Origin: Dehalococcoidales bacterium
GTDB lineage: Bacteria > Chloroflexota > Dehalococcoidia > Dehalococcoidales > UBA2162
Assembly: GCA_020343555.1 (NCBI GenBank)
Contig: CP070800.1
Coordinates: 657,091 to 670,041, forward strand
Length of the DNA: 12,951 bases
Direction: 5' to 3'
Shown piece by piece: positions 6,017 to 12,951 of this stretch. How positions within the stretch are numbered: the stretch's first letter is position 1; each line of letters starts with the position of its first letter. The notes beneath the pieces were generated by a model. It was not told where the DNA came from. It was given only the letters and a program-made list of their open reading frames with translations, and made no database searches. Both the position numbers and the translations under genes were made by a program.

Positions 6017-6132
6017 TTGATGGGAAGTCTTTTCGAGCATTACTCAACTCAGTCGATATCGACGATAACTGGTTAAGCGGTGGAGCACAAAAACTCTGTA
6101 TTACCGCGTAATTGTGTCTGTTCCTGGTCTTA

Positions 6133-7059
6133 TTATGAAGGAGAGGATTGAGACGACCAGGCTGTCGTGGGTTTACCGGTTACTGCTTCTAAAAGTAAGG
6201 TACCAAGCATCAGTACCTTTTGACCTTCCTCATCCAGGTTACGGCGGCATTCCAGGCAGGGAGTTACGATATAGTCAAGGTTATTTCCCGCGGCAAATTT
6301 TTTAACACTTTCTCTCCCTTCACGCGTAGCCTGACAGCAGATGTTGCTAGGAACGTCTATTACCTCCAGGCCTTCAATACGGTCGACCCATGATCGGTAG
6401 GTATCAAAGTCGAAACTGAAATCAGGATTCATTGCTTTCTTGAGACCAAGGCAACCGCGATAATAGCCCACCTTAGCCGGCTCCACTACCTTGAGTGTTT
6501 TAACTTTCTTCAAAGGCTCAGTCAGGATATCAAGTCCGTATCCTGTAGTCATGCCGGTACCCCCGGTATCTGCATACTGGGCCAGGGCGGCGCACATATG
6601 GCAAAACTGGTATACATTCCTGGCTCCCAGCTGCCTGGCTCCTTCTACGTTTTTCTCCGCTAAACTTTTAACCTTCGACACCGCATCGTCCCATTCATCG
6701 GGAGTCGCCCTGCCTAATATTGTCCAACCACAACAGTATCTAACCGGCAGCAGGTTGTATTCTATTCCCAGTGCTTCCAGTAGCTGAAAATAAGGGCCAA
6801 GCGCTATAGGTCCTGATGCACCAGAGTTGGCACAACCGTCGACTATTACATTGTCTGCCCCGGAGGTTGGTTTAGCGCCGATTCTCTGAAGATTCATAGC
6901 TCGTGTACGGTGGACAGAATAAGGGAGTTCTCCCTGACTTATTTGCTCCCATACTCTTTCCGAAGACCAGGAATCGATCGACTCACCAAACCACTTCTCT
7001 TCGAACCATCTACTCCATCCCCACTTGTACATCGGTGTTTTTGATAACCTTTCTTCCAT
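6133..7059 (-). CDS. HdrB-like protein with two CCG (cysteine-rich) domains
   Basis: 308 aa. Two CCG-type domains follow a 70-residue N-terminal region. The first has C76, C109-C110 (RYCCG), C153 and C156. The second has C203, C241-C242 (ICCQ), C268 and C271. Heterodisulfide reductase subunit B and its relatives use this C-x(~32-38)-CC-x(n)-CxxC pattern to hold noncubane [4Fe-4S] clusters that reduce disulfides or pass electrons. Here both cysteine sets are complete. No ferredoxin, HdrA, HdrC or GlpC-like partner is in the window, so the electron donor is unknown. The start is set by a purine-rich site (AAGGGGGGTGA) directly before ATG. It lies 66 bp downstream of the VOC gene on the same strand, a probable two-gene operon. 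Confidence 0.75.
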   Translation of the reverse strand: MEERLSKTPMYKWGWSRWFEEKWFGESIDSWSSERVWEQISQGELPYSVHRTRAMNLQRIGAKPTSGADNVIVDGCANSGASGPIALGPYFQLLEALGIEYNLLPVRYCCGWTILGRATPDEWDDAVSKVKSLAEKNVEGARQLGARNVYQFCHMCAALAQYADTGGTGMTTGYGLDILTEPLKKVKTLKVVEPAKVGYYRGCLGLKKAMNPDFSFDFDTYRSWVDRIEGLEVIDVPSNICCQATREGRESVKKFAAGNNLDYIVTPCLECRRNLDEEGQKVLMLGTLLLEAVTGKPTTAWSSQSSPS

Positions 7060-7125
7060 TTCACCCCCCTTTTTACCAGGTATTCTATCGGATTATGATA
7101 ACGAATAACGAGGAATACTAAACAT

Positions 7126-7542
7126 TTAACCTTTCGGTTCTTGGGCAAGTTCTATATATGCCCCGCAGGTCGATTCCGGGTCAAGAAATGCAATTCTCGG
7201 ACCATCGGTTCTCGTTGGCAGTATGAAACGGGGATCTTCAACCGTAACACCTTTCTCTCTTAATGACTTCACCGATGCATCGATATCATCGACTTTGCAT
7301 GACAGGTGAAACAGGCCTTCGCCATGCTTATCGAGGAATTTGCCGACACGATGCTCGGAATCAGTCGGCTCAATCAGTTCGATGGCATTATCACCAACGG
7401 TGATCATAAAAGCCTTGCCGCCGGGAAGCAGCATTATATCGGAAGACCTGGCCTTCAACCCGAATATTTTCGTGTATAATTCTATGCCCTTGTTAATATC
7501 TTTTACTATGTGCCCGACATGACTATAGGAATTAAATATCAT
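7126..7542 (-). CDS. VOC / glyoxalase-fold metalloenzyme
   Basis: 138 aa, the full length of a single-chain VOC protein with two beta-alpha-beta-beta-beta modules. The opening SHVGHIVKDINKGIELYTKI resembles methylmalonyl-CoA epimerase and glyoxalase I. Likely metal ligands are H8, E55 (in AIELIEP), H79 (in LFHLSCKVDD) and E131 (in AYIELAQ). Specificity cannot be read from the sequence; epimerase, lyase or dioxygenase-like activity are all possible in the superfamily. AAAGGAGAA is well placed before the ATG. It is the first gene of a probable operon with the HdrB-like gene and is divergent from the EthD-like gene, with 230 bp of shared regulatory DNA. Confidence 0.8.
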   Translation of the reverse strand: MIFNSYSHVGHIVKDINKGIELYTKIFGLKARSSDIMLLPGGKAFMITVGDNAIELIEPTDSEHRVGKFLDKHGEGLFHLSCKVDDIDASVKSLREKGVTVEDPRFILPTRTDGPRIAFLDPESTCGAYIELAQEPKG

Positions 7543-7576
7543 ACTTCTTCTCCTTTCTACTGTTCATTTATTTCCT

Positions 7577-7605
7577 AATATAACCTTTATTGTACCTCTG
7601 TGAAA
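7577..7605 (-). promoter_or_regulatory. Candidate promoter of the VOC-HdrB operon
   Basis: On the minus strand: TTTCAC (complement of 7600-7605), 17-bp spacer, TATATT (complement of 7577-7582). The match is moderate, but the position, about 30 bp ahead of the gene, is suitable. Confidence 0.35.
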
Positions 7606-7654
7606 CCTTAACGGTAAAAATACGCGTAATGAATCAAAACATTCCTTAATAAAG

Positions 7655-7697
7655 AGATTGACATCAATCTTTAAGATTGATATTATCAATATTCAAT
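7655..7697. promoter_or_regulatory. Iterated operator with AGATTGA/TCAATCT half-sites
   Basis: AGATTGA (7655-7661) and TCAATCT (7664-7670) form one inverted pair. The second TCAATCT pairs again with AGATTGA (7674-7680), giving a perfect ATCAATCTT-T-AAGATTGAT palindrome at 7663-7681. ATTGATA/TATCAAT (7676-7690) forms a third overlapping pair, and one more TCAAT is at 7693. The array covers the -35, spacer and -10 of the EthD-gene promoter, so a bound dimeric regulator would control it. Confidence 0.55.
7658..7686 (+). promoter_or_regulatory. Near-consensus promoter of the EthD-like gene
   Basis: TTGACA (7658-7663), exactly 17 bp, TATTAT (7681-7686): eleven of twelve bases match consensus. The predicted leader is about 80 nt. 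The spacer is almost wholly occupied by the palindrome described above. Confidence 0.65.
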
Positions 7698-7772
7698 TTG
7701 ATCTTCTGTACCTGTGAATAACCGAAAAACAATTCGTTTTAAAAAATAAATGAATGTATAAGGAGAAAAGCC

Positions 7773-8549
7773 ATGCCTATGATCAAGGACGTATTTATGC
7801 TTAACTCCCATGATTTACCCAATGAGTTACCCGCATTCGAGAGGTGGTACCTCAGGTATCACGCACCGGAAGTGATATCCAACCGGGGGCCCCTGCTGGT
7901 ACGAATGATAGGATATCGACCGCTGCCTGTTATTCCGGAAGCGCTCGAATACGGGTATTATAACCAGCGCGTCACCGAATCCTGGTTTCGCAGTGTTGAA
8001 GAGAGACCGGCGATGGTTGTGGGCCAACCTAGCGGTATCCTGAATTATCGATGGCAGGCACCCTGGGCGAAACAGTCAGCGTTGCAGGAAGGGCCAAACC
8101 CTACACCCAGTGTAGGGATAACCTGTCATACTCAACCTGATAACGTTTTCCTTGGTGGCAAATACACCGCCGATGAAAAGGCTATCCTTCGCTGGTACAC
8201 GATTACCAAATATCCGGAAGGAGTATCTATCGATGAAGGAGAGGACTGGTTCCTCAACGTTCATTCTAAAGAGGTCCTCGAACAACCGGGACTTACTGCC
8301 TACTTCAGCAGCCGCGCGATCGATATGCCGGGACGACCGGCAGTCTGGGTACGATTAACTGAACAGTGGTATGAGGACTTCTATGGCTGGAAAGAGTCGG
8401 TAATAGATTCACCTCCTAGTTACACCAAACCTCCCTGGGCGAAATATGATAAATATCCATTCCTGGAACCATATGTTGATTTTGCGAGTACCTTCTTGAT
8501 GGAGCGTCCTGATCACGATTACCTGAAAGAGGCTACCCCATACCCCTAA
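7773..8549 (+). CDS. Protein with two EthD-like (dimeric alpha-beta barrel) repeats
   Basis: 258 aa, soluble. It consists of two similar halves. ERWYLRYHAPEV (23-34) corresponds to EDWFLNVHSKEV (157-168), QRVTESWFRS (65-74) to VRLTEQWYED (193-202), and APWAK (96-100) to PPWAK (220-224). The first box resembles the YWxxxHAPL signature of EthD and related small dimeric ferredoxin-like-fold proteins, with H30 and H164 in equivalent places. A single chain would thus form the pseudo-dimer that single-domain relatives make from two chains. The reaction is unknown. AAGGAG lies ten bases before ATG. It is monocistronic and divergent from the VOC-HdrB genes, and the strong operator-like promoter suggests induction by a substrate. 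Confidence 0.65.
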   Translation: MPMIKDVFMLNSHDLPNELPAFERWYLRYHAPEVISNRGPLLVRMIGYRPLPVIPEALEYGYYNQRVTESWFRSVEERPAMVVGQPSGILNYRWQAPWAKQSALQEGPNPTPSVGITCHTQPDNVFLGGKYTADEKAILRWYTITKYPEGVSIDEGEDWFLNVHSKEVLEQPGLTAYFSSRAIDMPGRPAVWVRLTEQWYEDFYGWKESVIDSPPSYTKPPWAKYDKYPFLEPYVDFASTFLMERPDHDYLKEATPYP

Positions 8550-8669
8550 AATGATGAACGAATAATCCGGACGACCTGTAAGCATAATTGTTACCTTATA
8601 ACGGAACTTGATCTGAATTACTTAAATATGGAGTATGACCTGCCGGCATGTCCGTTAGGTAAATCAAGG

Positions 8670-8693
8670 CGAGTTATTTTTGAATAAACCTCG
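8670..8693. terminator. Possible hairpin terminator between convergent genes
   Basis: CGAGTTATT (8670-8678) and AATAA-AC-CTCG (8683-8693) pair with a 2-nt bulge around TTTG. It lies between the convergent EthD-like and YIP1 genes. There is no long T run on either strand, so termination is only suggested. An imperfect palindrome (8637-8652) and a repeated CGGCATGTC (8644, 8692) lie next to it. Confidence 0.25.
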
Positions 8694-8739
8694 GCATGTC
8701 TATCACACCATCGGTACAGCCATTGTACTCTCAGGTAAA

Positions 8740-10323
8740 TTATTCAGTTTTCTCTTTCAAGTCTTCCCGGGAAGTCATTTCCGATACTAGATCCAAAAAC
8801 TCCTTTATTGAACCAGATTGATCCTTTAGTTGTCTTAACTCGATCCCAATAGGACTGACGGATGATGGTTCATCCGCATAAGTACCATGCCAGGCAAAAT
8901 ATGCCTGATTCAACTTCCGGATGTAATAGCCTTTTAAGACCAGTTGTTGACGCTGTTGCTCCATATATTCTTCAGCCTGATTAATTTGACCTTCAGCAAG
9001 TAAATCATCGACCTTTACTCTGATTTTTCTCATCTCCAGATCAAATTCCGAAGGTTGTTTTTCAGGTTTTCGATATTCCGGGTAGTACCGGTCTAAGATC
9101 ATGGCGGTGATTTCGTCACTTACGATACCTGCAACTGTCTCGTTCATAGTGGCAATCTCATAGTCTCGTGTTACACCAAGAAGGTCAAGTACGTATCGAA
9201 ATCCCAGTGGCCGGAGGGTCAGGTATTGATGTACCCATTCCTCTGCTGCGGTACTTATTGTGTACTGCAAACTGGCGTCATTGGCGACAAAACTCGGATA
9301 GGCTCCTCCATAACCACCGATCTTGACTACCAATGAAGAAACTCCCAGATCATCAGTCTGGGATTCAATATCTTCCATTTCCCGGATAGTCAGGTCATGG
9401 TCCAGCATAATTTCTCTAATACTCTCGATTCGGCCTCGAGGTGAAATTACCAGCAAATTAGGCATTATATCCAACTTCAAGTTTACCGGTGGGAAACTGT
9501 ATATATCCTGTTCAACCAATACTTCTTCCAGCTGCTTTTCTAGTATCAATTCTGCGGTATTTGCTATAGTTCTTGAACGTTTATCAATGTCAGAGAAGTA
9601 TTCAGCAACTAGATTATCTGTATCATCGGCAGTTTTATCGTTATCCCGAAACAACTGATTTACTTCGTGTGGAATTGTCTTGAACTCCCATGCCGTAATA
9701 CTAAACCGATATGGTCTTACAATTGAGTTTACCTGACTGTCAAAGTTACCAAACGCAATACCATACCCATCGATAAAGACCGCTGATATCAGGGTGCTGA
9801 TCAATATTCCTGCTAGCAGGCAGGCAAACCAACTGGCTAAGCCGTTCAAAATAGCACGAGTCGTACTGAAATTCATTACCTGTCTTACGGCAACTACTAC
9901 TGCTATAAGAGCCCAGACTAAAGCGACAAACCACAGGTAGGAGCCAATTATGGGTATAAACAGGAAAAATCCCAATATCAAAGGGGAGGCTGAAAAACCA
10001 ATAGTACGGAGCATTATCTTAAAGGTTACCGACGTCCGTCTGCTATTCGATAGCCTTGTACCGATAAAGTATGCAAGGAGTGAGAAGATAACCCAGACGA
10101 TGATTGAACTGATTATGACTATCAGTAATAACCATATAGACCATTCCCCAGCCCACTGGAATATGCCAGCGATACCCGCACCAACGCCCGTTGCCAAGCC
10201 CACCATTATGACGACGAGAAATGCCTGAATGGTGGCTGTTGTGTCGGACTTAACCTCATCATAAAGGCTACTATCGAGTTTGGCCGCTCGAATCATTCTA
10301 ACAACAAGTTTTTGTATCATCAT
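8740..10323 (-). CDS. YIP1-domain membrane protein with gluzincin-like C-terminus
   Basis: 527 aa. Residues 1-190 have the layout of a YIP1 domain: an amphipathic start with Arg/Lys, then about five hydrophobic segments (near 31-54, 62-88, 106-125, 128-148, 163-184). The remaining 340 residues are soluble. Their core, EEWVHQYLTLRPLGFRY (361-377) then MNETVAGIVSDEI (393-405), resembles the zinc region of gluzincin peptidases (HExxH ... NExxA), but the first histidine is E361. C-terminal YYIRKLNQAYFAWHGTYA (467-482) looks conserved-type and is followed by a charged tail. Whether the enzyme is active is open. ATG at 10323 or 10320 may start it; the SD is weak (AAGAG). It follows the M28 gene by 59 bp, a probable operon of two peptidase-related proteins. 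Confidence 0.7.
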   Translation of the reverse strand: MMIQKLVVRMIRAAKLDSSLYDEVKSDTTATIQAFLVVIMVGLATGVGAGIAGIFQWAGEWSIWLLLIVIISSIIVWVIFSLLAYFIGTRLSNSRRTSVTFKIMLRTIGFSASPLILGFFLFIPIIGSYLWFVALVWALIAVVVAVRQVMNFSTTRAILNGLASWFACLLAGILISTLISAVFIDGYGIAFGNFDSQVNSIVRPYRFSITAWEFKTIPHEVNQLFRDNDKTADDTDNLVAEYFSDIDKRSRTIANTAELILEKQLEEVLVEQDIYSFPPVNLKLDIMPNLLVISPRGRIESIREIMLDHDLTIREMEDIESQTDDLGVSSLVVKIGGYGGAYPSFVANDASLQYTISTAAEEWVHQYLTLRPLGFRYVLDLLGVTRDYEIATMNETVAGIVSDEITAMILDRYYPEYRKPEKQPSEFDLEMRKIRVKVDDLLAEGQINQAEEYMEQQRQQLVLKGYYIRKLNQAYFAWHGTYADEPSSVSPIGIELRQLKDQSGSIKEFLDLVSEMTSREDLKEKTE

Positions 10324-10344
10324 CTCTTATTTCGATTTCGCTAT

Positions 10345-10364
10345 TGACCTGGAATTACAGGTCA
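10345..10364. repeat. Inverted repeat between M28 and YIP1 genes
   Basis: TGACCTG (10345-10351) and CAGGTCA (10358-10364) are perfect 7-bp arms with a 6-nt loop. No T run follows on the minus strand. It could tune expression of the downstream gene as an mRNA hairpin or bind a regulator. Confidence 0.4.
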
Positions 10365-10382
10365 TGAGCGGTTTAATTCTGT

Positions 10383-11270
10383 TTAATCTTTTTCGTTAAC
10401 GGAAGAAGACGAGTTACCCATAGAGTCATAACTGGAAATCAGTTCGCGTACCAATGAAAGCATTAAGCTGAGCGAGTTTTCGTTGATGTTATCAGAAGTA
10501 TCGGCAATGCTATGGATAATATTCAGTGGTTTAGGTAATGTTGGTCGTTGACCGGTTAGGAGTTTTAAGAGACTCACCCTTGACAATGACTTCTCCAGGA
10601 CGCCGACCTGATCTTTTGGTATTAATGACAGGGTTAACGCATTCTTTAAACCTTTTAGCCTGAAAGGCAAGTGATCGCTGCTAAGAAATAACCATGGAAT
10701 CTGTGCAGTCTTGAGTGGTAATTCTAATCGTAAGGCTGCCATCTCAACCTGATGGAGTGCAGACAACTTCATTTGCCTGTTTTTTATCGGCCAGATAGCC
10801 AGAGAGTCTCCCAATCCGCAAAATTCCAGATTGTAAACAGCCGAAATGTTTTGCATGCTGTTTTTCGAGATGTAGAACAATGAACCGAGAAGTCCCAATT
10901 TGATTACAGGAGTTCGAAACCAGGTTTCTTCACGGTCGAAGAATATTATCTTTACCGGTGCTTTTTCATGCCGTAATTCGTGACAAAGTCCCAATAGTAC
11001 CGCAACTCCTGAAGCGTTGTCGTTAGCTCCGGGACTTCCCTTAATCACATCATAGTGGGCTGTAAACAAGATTTGCTGTGTGTCTGGCACGGTTGAAAAA
11101 TCTACAATTATATTGGTAATTCGTGGCCACGGGCATTTCTGAAAGGTTGGTTGTATACCTAGCCCAGAAAGCGTTGTAATTATTTGTTCACCCCTGGCCC
11201 GGCTGTTTTTGCCCTCCAGGATTTTTACGTGTTCTTTCAACGGTTGCATTTCTCGATATTGATAATCCAT
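10383..11270 (-). CDS. M28-family zinc aminopeptidase-like protein
   Basis: 295 aa, the size of an M28 catalytic domain. Visible site residues: H72 and D74 in TAHYDV, D84 in GANDNASGVA (bridging ligand), E114-E115 in FFDREE (general base and ligand), E149 in NLEF where the family more often has Asp, and H200 in SSDHLPF. HSIADTSDNI (253-262) matches the usual end motif. All metal positions are therefore filled, so co-catalytic zinc and exopeptidase activity are likely. There is no signal peptide, unlike many M28 enzymes, so it should be cytoplasmic. The SD before ATG is weak (GGATGAAGA). It is the first gene of a probable operon with the YIP1-domain protein. Confidence 0.8.
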   Translation of the reverse strand: MDYQYREMQPLKEHVKILEGKNSRARGEQIITTLSGLGIQPTFQKCPWPRITNIIVDFSTVPDTQQILFTAHYDVIKGSPGANDNASGVAVLLGLCHELRHEKAPVKIIFFDREETWFRTPVIKLGLLGSLFYISKNSMQNISAVYNLEFCGLGDSLAIWPIKNRQMKLSALHQVEMAALRLELPLKTAQIPWLFLSSDHLPFRLKGLKNALTLSLIPKDQVGVLEKSLSRVSLLKLLTGQRPTLPKPLNIIHSIADTSDNINENSLSLMLSLVRELISSYDSMGNSSSSVNEKD

Positions 11271-11320
11271 TCTTCATCCAGTGCGACTACCCTCTTTATT
11301 ATCTCATTATTTAAAGTTAA

Positions 11321-11348
11321 ACATTACCCAGAGAAATATCTCTATCAA
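11321..11348 (-). promoter_or_regulatory. Weak candidate promoter of the M28-YIP1 operon
   Basis: On the minus strand: TTGATA (complement of 11343-11348), 16-bp spacer, TAATGT (complement of 11321-11326). The spacer contains an AGAGA/TCTCT inverted repeat. The leader would be about 45 nt. Confidence 0.3.
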
Positions 11349-11476
11349 GTAAAATGTTGTCATACCTGTGAGTAATGATTATAAAAGAGAGCTAATAGCG
11401 TGTCACTCAGAGTTGACGAACGGCAGTTCTTAGTAAACCAGTCGCAAATTATATGCATGTCGTGATGAGCAGATAA

Positions 11477-11776
11477 TTAAGATCGATTACCCTTGAAAGT
11501 AAATGAACCGAAATCACCGATTTGTACATCTCCTGAGACAATATCACCGTTAACAGACCCCTGAATATTCAGTTTTATTTCACCCATCGGGGTACCAGCA
11601 CGTACGTTAAACGAAAATTCATTATCAGAAACTTTTCCGTCCTCTAATATATGTTCTCCTTGTTCCTCAAATAAAGTGCCGTTTAGAGAGTTTCCATCGG
11701 TTCTGAGTAAGAGACTGGCGGTCCGAGTCCCGACAGGAGAGTTTATTTCTACGGTGTAATTACCATCAACACCCAT
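11477..11776 (-). CDS. 99-aa beta-rich conserved-type protein
   Basis: A small soluble protein with alternating polar and hydrophobic residues and regularly spaced Gly/Asp turns (GNYTVEINSPVGTRTASLLL, GSVNGDIVSGDVQIGDFGSF), as expected of an all-beta sandwich or small barrel. It resembles the widespread uncharacterised proteins that open with a [V/D]G-T/Y-W/T-V block and end GxFGxxTFxGxR. No catalytic residues can be assigned; binding of a hydrophobic ligand is a guess. GAGGAGGT five bases before the ATG and a TTGACA promoter suggest strong expression. It is flanked by genes on the same strand, but gaps over 200 bp make it a separate unit. Confidence 0.7.
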   Translation of the reverse strand: MGVDGNYTVEINSPVGTRTASLLLRTDGNSLNGTLFEEQGEHILEDGKVSDNEFSFNVRAGTPMGEIKLNIQGSVNGDIVSGDVQIGDFGSFTFKGNRS

Positions 11777-11815
11777 TTTGGACCTCCTCTGTTTTACTCA
11801 AAAAGTTGAGATTTT

Positions 11816-11844
11816 AGTCTAGTTTATATACTGTACATTGTCAA
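11816..11844 (-). promoter_or_regulatory. Promoter of the 99-aa protein gene
   Basis: On the minus strand: TTGACA (complement of 11839-11844), 17-bp spacer, TAGACT (complement of 11816-11821). The perfect -35 compensates a four-of-six -10. The leader would be about 30 nt and ends in the strong GAGGAGGT site. Confidence 0.5.
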
Positions 11845-11972
11845 TGAATCAGGTATTAAATAAATAGACTTTTCGGATTTTGAAATACGCGAACCTTCTG
11901 TCCTAAAATCGAAAAAGGCGCTGTTTTCCGGAATCATTGAGTGATCATGGCATATGGTGAGATTTGTAACTT

Positions 11973-11993
11973 AACGATTTCGCGAGAAACGTT
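11973..11993. terminator. Hairpin after the DUF1638 gene
   Basis: AACG-A-TTTC (11973-11981) and GAAACGTT (11986-11993) pair with one bulged base around GCGA. It begins five bases after the stop codon of the minus-strand gene. No U run follows, so it may be a 3' end stabiliser rather than a terminator. Confidence 0.3.
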
Positions 11994-11998
11994 GATTA

Positions 11999-12727
11999 TT
12001 ACGACCAGAAACTCGATGGCGGTGATTCTTTATCAGCATCTATCCAGAAGTCTACGACCGATATACTCTGTCCTGGCGTTTTGACGATAAAATTCTCATC
12101 CCATGAACCGCAGGCGATTTTTTCGATCAGTGTCGTTGATCCCATGATCTCGTCGTAATCAAGCCCCAGACTATTTGCCCGGTTGCGAGCAATCGTTTTG
12201 AACTCATCGAGGTTTGTTTCACTTGATGTCGATATAAATGCAAGTCGTTTATAATGACGTAACGGTTGTTTTTCTTCATAGACCTGCATTATTCGTTTTG
12301 CACGCTCGATGCCGTATTTCTCAGATAATCGTTCGAATATCTGTATGACCGGGGAAGTGTCATCGATTCTGCCGTCAATCCACCCTTTAGACAGGAATAG
12401 AGAGCCGGGGTGATTGCGTTGCTCTTTAAGGTAAGTATCTCTAGAACCAAGAAATATAGCTATGCAATCATCTACTCTTGGCACGATAAGATTGGAAGTG
12501 TCGGATTTAAGTCCTGTAATTGCCATGCCGCATAGACCGTAGGCTAAAACGATGTTTTCGTATTCCGTCGATTCATCGATGTATTCCTGTAGCTTCGTTC
12601 TCAGTTGTTCGGGAGATCGATGTAATCCAAAATCCAGAGTTTCACAGTCGATACTATCATCGAGTTGAGAGCGTAGTTCTTCAATTACGACCGCACATGC
12701 GAGAATCTTTGTCTGTTTAGTATGCAA
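11999..12727 (-). CDS. DUF1638-family protein
   Basis: 242 aa, near the usual family length. Signature blocks are present: ILACAVVIEEL (8-18), LHRSPEQLRTKL (35-46), AYGLCGMAITGLK (62-74), PRVDDCIAIFLGS (83-95) and PGSLFLSKGW (107-116). Cysteines C11, C66 and C88 sit in the conserved places and could bind metal or a cluster. The family is known from methanogens and anaerobic bacteria, often beside corrinoid methyltransferase genes; its function is not established. No corrinoid protein is in this window. The start is TTG at 12725-12727, preceded by TAA in frame eight codons up; no ATG or GTG is available before the first conserved block. The SD is weak. Confidence 0.75.
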   Translation of the reverse strand: MHTKQTKILACAVVIEELRSQLDDSIDCETLDFGLHRSPEQLRTKLQEYIDESTEYENIVLAYGLCGMAITGLKSDTSNLIVPRVDDCIAIFLGSRDTYLKEQRNHPGSLFLSKGWIDGRIDDTSPVIQIFERLSEKYGIERAKRIMQVYEEKQPLRHYKRLAFISTSSETNLDEFKTIARNRANSLGLDYDEIMGSTTLIEKIACGSWDENFIVKTPGQSISVVDFWIDADKESPPSSFWS

Positions 12728-12951
12728 ATGGACTAACTTTCTGTGATAACGTTATATATTCATAATACACTAGATAGTTGGAATATGCATTGACATACCC
12801 TCTTAAACTATACCAGATATATTCATACCAAAGGGGAAAACATCGCTAAAATGGGAGTACTCAGCTGAACAGATCATCTTGTATACCTTTTGCTTATGCC
12901 TGTACAAATGTTCGTTATACATCAATTTTGTCGTTCGTTTAATCACGTTGG

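Noticed and set aside
6052..6063. Perfect palindrome GTCGATATCGAC after the PAP2-like gene
   Set aside because: It is short, has no T run or adjacent promoter, and no second copy; too little to call an operator or terminator.
6123..6161. CCTGGTC/GACCAGG arms around the end of the HdrB-like gene
   Set aside because: The 25-nt loop and overlap with coding sequence make a terminator unlikely, and no T run follows.
3803..11915. Shared 13-mer ATCGAAAAAGGCG near 3803 and near 11903
   Set aside because: A 13-base match between two places is expected about once by chance in 13 kb, and the flanks do not match.
12790..12860. TTGACA near 12790 and AAAGGGG near 12830 as the start of a rightward gene
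   Set aside because: No -10 box at proper spacing, and the only short frame after it (from ATG near 12851) stops after a few codons.

Overview
The window looks like chromosomal DNA of a bacterium. Several genes have clear Shine-Dalgarno sequences (AAGGAGGG, GGAGGTGA, GAGGAGGT) and sigma70-type TTGACA-N17-TATAAT-like promoters. The mix of families (DUF1638 protein, HdrB-like CCG-domain protein, VOC protein, EthD-like protein, YIP1-domain protein fused to a peptidase-like C-terminus) fits an anaerobic Chloroflexota lineage such as Dehalococcoidia. That placement is inference from gene content; no rRNA or other marker is present.

Left region (1-4890) is an accessory island. A promoter and a structured leader precede a + strand operon: a two-HKD phospholipase D-family protein, a cysteine-rich CxxCxGxG zinc-finger gene interrupted by an in-frame TAA, and a translationally coupled larger zinc-finger protein. 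The larger protein carries twelve CxxC motifs split 6+6 around one hydrophobic segment. A separate small three-helix membrane protein follows. Three copies of an att-like repeat (251-273, 3694-3716, 4650-4672) bracket these genes. Remnants of tyrosine recombinase C-termini lie beside the second and third copies. The simplest reading is serial integration of elements at one site followed by integrase decay.

Middle region (4912-8549) holds a divergent pair of membrane proteins (a 103-aa three-helix protein that may be read from a leaderless mRNA, and a PAP2-superfamily-like protein). Next comes a divergent locus: on the minus strand a VOC/glyoxalase-fold protein and a HdrB-like two-CCG-domain iron-sulfur protein, and on the plus strand a protein with two EthD-like repeats. 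The intergenic region of this locus has a near-consensus promoter overlaid by iterated AGATTGA/TCAATCT half-sites, which suggests a regulated small metabolic unit.

Right region (8740-12727) is all minus strand: an M28-family peptidase followed by a YIP1-domain membrane protein with a gluzincin-like but apparently incomplete metallopeptidase C-terminus (probable operon), a 99-aa beta-rich protein with strong expression signals, and a DUF1638 protein starting at TTG. No tRNA, rRNA, CRISPR array or intact transposase was seen.
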